A program made the translations under genes and the position numbers. From Brassica napus (lineage: Eukaryota; Streptophyta; Magnoliopsida; Brassicales; Brassicaceae), in the NCBI RefSeq assembly GCF_020379485.1, contig NC_063443.1, positions 18,471,531 to 18,535,530 on the forward strand: a stretch of 64,000 bases of DNA, in the 5' to 3' direction. Numbering within the stretch: position 1 is the first letter of the stretch; every line of letters begins with the position of its first letter. The notes under the pieces are model-generated. The model ran no database searches, was not told where the DNA came from, and worked only from the letters and a program-made list of their open reading frames with translations. Of this stretch, positions 58,724 to 64,000 are shown in pieces.

Positions 58724-60583
58724 CTACAGAGAAGGAGGACGCTGAGAGGCTTTAAACACTTGGCTTACAGTAGAGTATCCCATTAGCCGATGAAGCGGAG
58801 AGCCTCTAGCTAGAGGCACCTCCTCTTCTTGAGCAGATGAGCTCAGCTTCTCTGGTTTTCTGGAAGGAGCTTTGTCTCTGGGAGATTCTGATGTTGTATT
58901 GCTACTCCTGTTAGCGTTTATGTCACGTTTTACTGCTGGAACTAAATGAGTTCTGGACTGAAGTGAGAATCTGAGAACAGTGGTGCATCTGCCGCATCTG
59001 AGGAGATGATACTTCCTCTTGAAGATGAGAAAGTCTACAGGAAGCTGTAGGCTCTCTGAACATTTGTAACAGCTAACGAAAGGGGCCCCACCTGCTGTTG
59101 GACGGATATGACGCTTGGCCACACGTTGTTGTCTCTCTTTTAAACGACGGGCTTGTATGTCATGGTGGTGGTGGCCGGCATGTCTATAACGCTGATGATC
59201 CTCCGCATCAGAGACTATCTCGTGGCTCCATCTTCTCGGATAATACGCAGGTGGTTGTTCCATTGGTGGCCTCTGTGGACTTGCAGGGTATGAACTGTAA
59301 GAACCTGAATACCAACCGGGATGGTTTCTTCTATCATTGGTCATCTCTCCTGAGAACCTACTTCCTTGGCCTCGACCTCTTGCCCTCGTGCTGTTGTGAT
59401 ACATATGGTTAACAACACTCTCGTATGAAGGCCTTTGAAGCGAGTGTGCACGTGAATAGCCATCAAACTCATCTTGCGATGGATATGAAGGGCTTACGCG
59501 TGTGTTGTATGGTTCTCTCGGATAGAGAGGCAAGTTAGGCCGAAGTTGTTCTGTCACATGTCTCCTCCCTTGTCTTCCAAGGCGTCCTCCTGGTCCCTCG
59601 AGTTGCAGAGACCTGTTCTGATACCGTTCCATGTATGTGGTTGGAGTTACATTGGACGGCCTCTTCTCATAGAAAGTGGATGAGGAGGAACTACCTCTTC
59701 TTTGCTCTTTCAAATTCTCAGGGTATCTCTGCATTTGGAATTTGACTGAGCTTATTTCCTGGAGAGCTTTCCATTGTTCGTTTTCATCTAGAAGTTCTTC
59801 TCTTTCGTCAGAGGAAGACTCACTCCCATCATAGGTTGAAGGAGTCTTGTTTGCAGGAAGATCATCTGTTGACTCCCTGTGACGGTTGAAAAAGTAATCA
59901 TCTTCGTTTTGCTCCTCTTCAACCGGAGAAGACGAATTACTCGTTCTTGCATCCACCACATGACCAGCATTCGAGCTTCCTGAGCTAGTCCCCTCTCCCA
60001 TAGCTTCTGCTACGGGTTTTACATCAGACTTGAATCTGCTGGAGTTGTCTTCACTTTCGTTCTTGTCAGAATCACTAGGTGAGTGTTCTTGGAGTTGGTT
60101 TTCATTCCCCTCCTCTCCAATAGAGTCACCGGGCTGCTTCTCAGTAGACTCCAAGGATCCATCGCTAGCCTTCTCATCAACTTGACCTGATGAACGACCT
60201 GTGGTTGGTGGAAGAACCGTGTCCTGCTCTGAGCTGATGGACGCATTGTTGGTTTCAGGCTCACTGGCGTGAGCACCCTCTGCCTCTCCTGCACTTGGTG
60301 TAGTGTTTGGAGCAATGGTCCGTCTTTTAGCTGGAATCAAAGAAGGCAACAACCAAACAAGTTCAATAACTGAGAAGAGAGAAACCGTAAACAGACAAGT
60401 GGTCTGAGCTCAGACAATACAAGATAAACCTAAGGGAATCCAAACAGATGGAAAGCAATGACCTTGGAGGATGGCAGAACAGCCACCACACTGGTAAACA
60501 GGAACATCTTCGTCTTCCTGAAGAATCTTTAAGCACTTGGGGCATTTAACCAACCGGACTCTCTGACCAGACTTGCTCGCCAT
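58724..60583 (-). CDS. EDR4: EDR4-type DUF3133 zinc-ribbon protein, 575 aa
   Basis: Two exons (minus): 60463-60583 and 58724-60330 (1728 nt). An N-terminal zinc ribbon (KCPKCLKILQ...QCGGCSAIL, about 13-39) is split from a long disordered, Ser/Glu/Asn-rich middle (about 41-440). Near the C-terminus is the DUF3133 domain with paired Cys motifs SCYKCSE (about 459-465) and LRCGRC (484-489). In Arabidopsis, EDR4 (At5g05190, from memory) limits cell death and powdery-mildew resistance, works with clathrin heavy chain 2 and helps relocate EDR1. It has a middle Arg/Tyr/Ser-rich segment and a His-rich patch (HAGHHHHD). Its presumed leader region (60584-60990) is strongly CT-rich on the coding strand. 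Confidence 0.9.
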
Positions 60584-62006
60584 TGAATCTCAACTTGATG
60601 AGAGAGAGAGGGAGAGGGACAAGAACAAAGGTAAAAGATGGAAACTTTGTGAAATTCTTTAAACAGAAACTTGAGCGGAGACCAGAAGATAAAGGTCAAC
60701 GCGGTATGATTTTTAAACTCTGATGAAGAGGAGAAAGAGAAAGAAGCATAAACTGAGTGGGTTTACGGATCCAGGTTGGAATGAAAAATGAGTGAGATAG
60801 ACAAAGAAAGCAAAAGATGTCAAGAAATCATTGATGAATCAAAGAAACAGCTCTTGTAACTCGAGAGAAGGTTAAGATTGTATAGAGAGAGAGGGAGAGA
60901 ATAGAAATGGTGAGGGAGAGATATATATAGAGAGAGACAGAGAGGAGAATTTCTTGTCGTGGGGGCGAAGTAGAGAAAGAAGAGAGACAAAAAAAAGAAA
61001 GCAAAATCCTTGGAGAGGTTTTTGAACTTTTGGGATGTTCTGTTTCTTTCTCTCCTTTGAGAAAAGTCTCTCCCTTTCCGTGTCTAGAAAGTTTTTTTTT
61101 TTTCTCTTCTCTAAAATGTATGGTGTAGTAATAATTCTATTATAACCAAGTCAACAGACTCGTAAAAGAAAAAAACAGCCACGACTCGTTCCTTGACAAA
61201 GCACAACCCCATTAAACAAAACCCATTTGTTGGTTCTTTATAGAAGAAAAAAAAAAACTGGCTTAGTTGTAAGTTGTTGCAAGCATCTAAGACAGAGCTT
61301 TGATTAGAAGAAGCAGAAGAGAGAAGAAGTGAAGAAGATAGCGAAAAGAGTAATAAATGGTTTTCTTCACCTAATACTACTACATGGATAAAGGGGAGAG
61401 TTAATAAATGGGATGGCATTCAGACAAAAAAAAATGCAATGGCATTGTTGCTAACGTCGGCGCCTGCTTCATTTATGTTGGAAAGAGAAGTCTATCCCTT
61501 CCCTACATGCTTCTTCCTATCATCTAGTATTACAGTGAATAATGACAAGTGATTAATGAACATAAGTTTTAAGGGGCTATTAACTCGAATTTTTTAAGGA
61601 TTATTTATTTACATATAAGGTTAATGGTCGACAGACTCGGTCTTTTATCGTTTTGTGCTGTCTAGTTGCTACTTTATAGACACTCGTTTTGGCTTTGTGA
61701 TTCCTAAGAAGTCAACCTTTGTTGTGGTGTCCTCCTATTTTGTGAGGTTTCAATATTTGTTTTCTCTGCGCAATCCAATGTCTATGCGGATATATTCTCA
61801 AAAAACAAATCAAATCAAAGCTCAGTACCATTCAAAAAGAAAGAAAAACTTCACAAATTGCATTTTTGTATTGACTCTAATAATTGGGACAGCTAGTATT
61901 ATTACTTTTTATCGCAAATTGCTGCTATTACCTAAAACTCAAGACATGTACAATAATTATTATTTAAGAATAGTTTATTTTATATTGAAAACATGTTTTG
62001 ATAATA

Positions 62007-62266
62007 CTCCCTTCATTTTTTAATATAAATCGTTTTAAAGTTATACACATAGATTAAGAAATTCATTAGTTTTTTATATTTTCGAAACAAAAACATCATT
62101 AATTATTTACCTAACCACAATTCAACCAATAAAAAAATAAAAGATATATTATCATTGGTCAGACAACATTAATTATTAATAAATGTTGCATAGAAAACCG
62201 AAAACGATATATAATTTGGAACAAAATTTTTTTTCTAAAACGACTTATATTAAAAAACGGAGGGAA
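62007..62266. mobile_element. Stowaway/Mariner-type MITE, 260 bp
   Basis: Long imperfect terminal inverted repeats: the left CTCCCTTCATTTTTTAATAT and the inverted right TTCCCTCCGTTTTTTAATAT both continue AA(A/G)TCGTTTTA. TA flanks both ends (62005-62006 and 62267-62268), the Mariner TSD. CTCCCTCCGT ends are the Stowaway consensus. Non-coding. Confidence 0.8.
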
Positions 62267-62297
62267 TATATTTTTGTCTAACACGTCAATTAAGAAA

Positions 62298-62337
62298 CCA
62301 ATAAAAGTTTTTGGATAAAAAAAAACCCAATAAAAGT
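62298..62337 (+). repeat. Micro-insertion with 11-bp flanking duplication
   Basis: CCAATAAAAGT occurs at 62298-62308 and 62327-62337, separated by TTTTGGATAAAAAAAAAC. Confidence 0.7.
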
Positions 62338-62402
62338 GCTTGCAGAATAAAATGCAAATAAAGTGAAATATGAAGGGCCCCATACTAACCTTTTTCTCTA
62401 GC

Positions 62403-62446
62403 TATCTTTAAATTATTATTTTTTTGTAAAAAGATATCTTTAAATT
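62403..62446. repeat. Micro-insertion with 12-bp flanking duplication
   Basis: TATCTTTAAATT occurs at 62403-62414 and 62435-62446, separated by 20 nt with a poly(T) run. Confidence 0.65.
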
Positions 62447-63427
62447 TGATTACCTGGTGTATCTAACTAATAAAGTTTGTCGCCAGCAGTCTTGCAAAGT
62501 CCAGTTTCACACATGCAATCACATTTACATTTTACAGCTTATATATTTTTTTTATTTTTTTTTGACGTCAAAAGGCTATTCTATATATATATTACAGCTT
62601 ATATATATATATATGCTAATTGATATATAAATATATTTGCATGCGGATGCATAATTACGCACTCAAGCATATACATCGTTACACGGTGAGACAAAAAAAA
62701 AGAAGAAGCAATGGACCCTCTCGAACTTGTAATTTGGACATTTTTTTTTTTTTTTTTTATAAGTTAGAAACAAAGTCATGCAGACCATGACGAATCCTGA
62801 TACAGTAATACTCATATCTTATTACAATAAATAAAATAAAATAATATTTGACCAACAAGCAAAAAAATTCAAAACGAGACTCTTTCAACTTTGTTTTGTC
62901 ATATACCTTATTGGTTCCATTTTTATTTTTATTTTCGTTTCACCTTTTAACTGATGTAAATATTTCATTAATTTAATGTGAATATATATATATATATCAA
63001 AAAACAAAAAGAAGAAGAAAATATATAAATCAGTAACAAATGTCCATAATAATTCAGTCCTTGTGAAATGATTCAAAAACCTTTTTGTGGTCATTTCACA
63101 TTAACTTGAACTCCTGCATTTGAGAGAGTCAACCAGAATTGAGATATTGGAGGATTAGGTTTGTGTTTGGCCTTTTGACTTTTTCTTCTCAAGGCTTTTA
63201 ATTACTTAGGCTTTACGTCATTATGACATTAACTTATTAGAAGACTCCCTAGTCTACACAGAAAAAAATCCTGTAGATACCTCAGAATACATAAATGCAC
63301 GCACACATATATTAATGCATTTTCAGCTTAGATTTCTTAATAAATTGCAATTCTTATACACAAGAGAAGAAACACAATGACATCATCAATGTAACGAATG
63401 AGCAAATGAGAGAGCATTCAGTCCAAC

Positions 63428-63918
63428 TCACACGACCATGACTTGCTTGTTATTTGTTCGAAAGGAACCGCATAAGCTGTCTGTATCCGGTTTTGTAATG
63501 ATCCAACGAGAAACAAAGCTGTCTAGCTCTTCCACTGTGTTCTTGTCAGTTCCTGATTCAGACACAAGCCCGGTCTGCCTAGAGACCAGCTGGTTAAGTT
63601 GCTCCTCCATCTGCTTGAAATCGATGTCTCTTGATCTCATCTCTGCTTTTAGATTGTCTACTTCGCCACAAACTCCATCTTTCTCCGCCACTAACATGTC
63701 GTATCTCACCTTGTGGTTGTCAAAATCTTTGACCTTAGCTTCCAAGAAAGTCTGCTTCTCTAACAAACTCACCTCAAGCTCAGTCACTAGAGTTTCAAAT
63801 TTGAGAGTGGAGTCAGAGAGCTGAGATTCCAAATCAACCACATGCATTTGCAGCTCGAGAGCTCGTCTTTTCTCACACTCAACTTCTGCATCCTTCATCT
63901 CTATCTCTCTCCGTGCAG
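63428..63918 (-). CDS. Coiled-coil protein, C-terminal part only
   Basis: The frame on the minus strand ends at TGA 63428-63430. It is open upstream past the first ATG (63896-63898) to the poly(T) run at 63919, reading TARREIEMKDAEVECEKRR. The visible 160 or so residues are almost all heptad-type coiled coil (LQMHVVDLESQLSDSTLKFE, LVTELEVSLLEKQTFLEAKV) with a polar C-terminus. By position it corresponds to At5g05180, described as a myosin-heavy-chain-like protein of unknown role. The upstream boundary is not a normal splice acceptor (no pyrimidine tract) but the polyA side of a retroelement. The gene may be interrupted, or the rest may lie beyond the window. Confidence 0.7.
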
Positions 63919-64000
63919 TTTTTTTTTTTTTTGAAAGAATGTTAAATTAATTCAAACAAAAAAGCTGTTTTACACTTTGTGTTACATTGGAATAGAAATT
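63919..64000 (-). mobile_element. PolyA retroelement 3' end, runs off right edge
   Basis: On the minus strand the sequence reads GAATTAATTTAACATTCTTTC and then 14 A (63919-63932), directly against coding sequence of the coiled-coil gene. The 3' end is like that of the element at 38416-38544. The body lies beyond the window. Confidence 0.6.

Larger units (their letters stand above)
60584..63427. other. EDR4 upstream region and intergenic DNA with a Stowaway-like MITE
   Basis: GA-repeat DNA at about 60600-60990. A Stowaway-type MITE lies at 62007-62266. Direct duplications around short insertions lie at 62298-62337 and 62403-62446. (TA)n patches occur near 62590-62640. A long poly(T) lies at 62741-62758. 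No gene is seen. Confidence 0.6.

Noticed and set aside
59098..59412. 104-codon frame antisense to EDR4
   Set aside because: Shadow of the EDR4 coding frame.

Overview
This window is nuclear DNA of a crucifer (Brassicaceae). It is dense, intron-rich plant DNA: GT-AG introns of roughly 75-450 bp, AT-rich intergenic DNA, and plant-only gene families. From memory of the Arabidopsis thaliana map, the gene order matches the top of chromosome 5 read backwards, from about At5g05440 to At5g05180. The proteins differ clearly from those of A. thaliana (DREB2A especially), so this is another crucifer. The Helitron and MITE types would suit tribe Brassiceae, but the species cannot be fixed from sequence alone.

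Layout, left to right: first 15 codons of the ABA receptor PYL5 (-); DREB2A (-) with a heat/ABA-type promoter; laccase LAC12 (-); PRA1.B3 (-) and mitochondrial QCR8 (+) sharing a short divergent promoter; a tiny HMA-domain protein (-); a Sel1-repeat protein (-); a RALF-like peptide (-); a PLAC8/Cys-rich membrane protein (-); a 6.2-kb gene-free stretch with a polyA retroinsertion, a nested hAT MITE and a LINE RNase H fragment; peroxidase PRX52 (+); an HMG-box protein (+); a TLC-type transporter (-); the IDA-like peptide IDL6 (+); EXPA2 (-); RING ligase DAF (+); chalcone-isomerase-like CHIL (-); CYP79A2 (+); a conserved unknown (+); a PIF/Harbinger-type MITE; a nuclear unknown (+); a U-box protein (-); a small plastid-type protein (-); a 19-exon Sen1-like helicase MAA3 (-); ABC1K9 (+); EDR4 (-); and the 3' end of a coiled-coil gene (-) that abuts a polyA retroelement at the right edge.

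These are independent eukaryotic transcription units, not an operon. Several touch shared themes: stress and ABA signalling (PYL5, DREB2A), cell wall (LAC12, PRX52, EXPA2), peptide signalling (RALF, IDL6), phenylpropanoid and glucosinolate metabolism (CHIL, CYP79A2), anther dehiscence (DAF) and immunity (EDR4). Exon joins were made by eye. Each multi-exon gene closes in frame with a length equal or close to the one I recall for its relative.

No wholly new system was found. The most unusual signal is a repeated pattern of very small insertions (8-21 nt, usually A- or T-rich) flanked by 10-17 bp direct repeats. Alongside them are longer polyA insertions with target duplications, one of which can be checked against its own uninterrupted tandem copy. 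Other points worth a look are a CHIL start codon split by an intron, an overlapping three-codon uORF on the HMG gene, a GC-AG intron in ABC1K9, and the intact MAA3 gene, whose A. thaliana copy I recall on chromosome 4.
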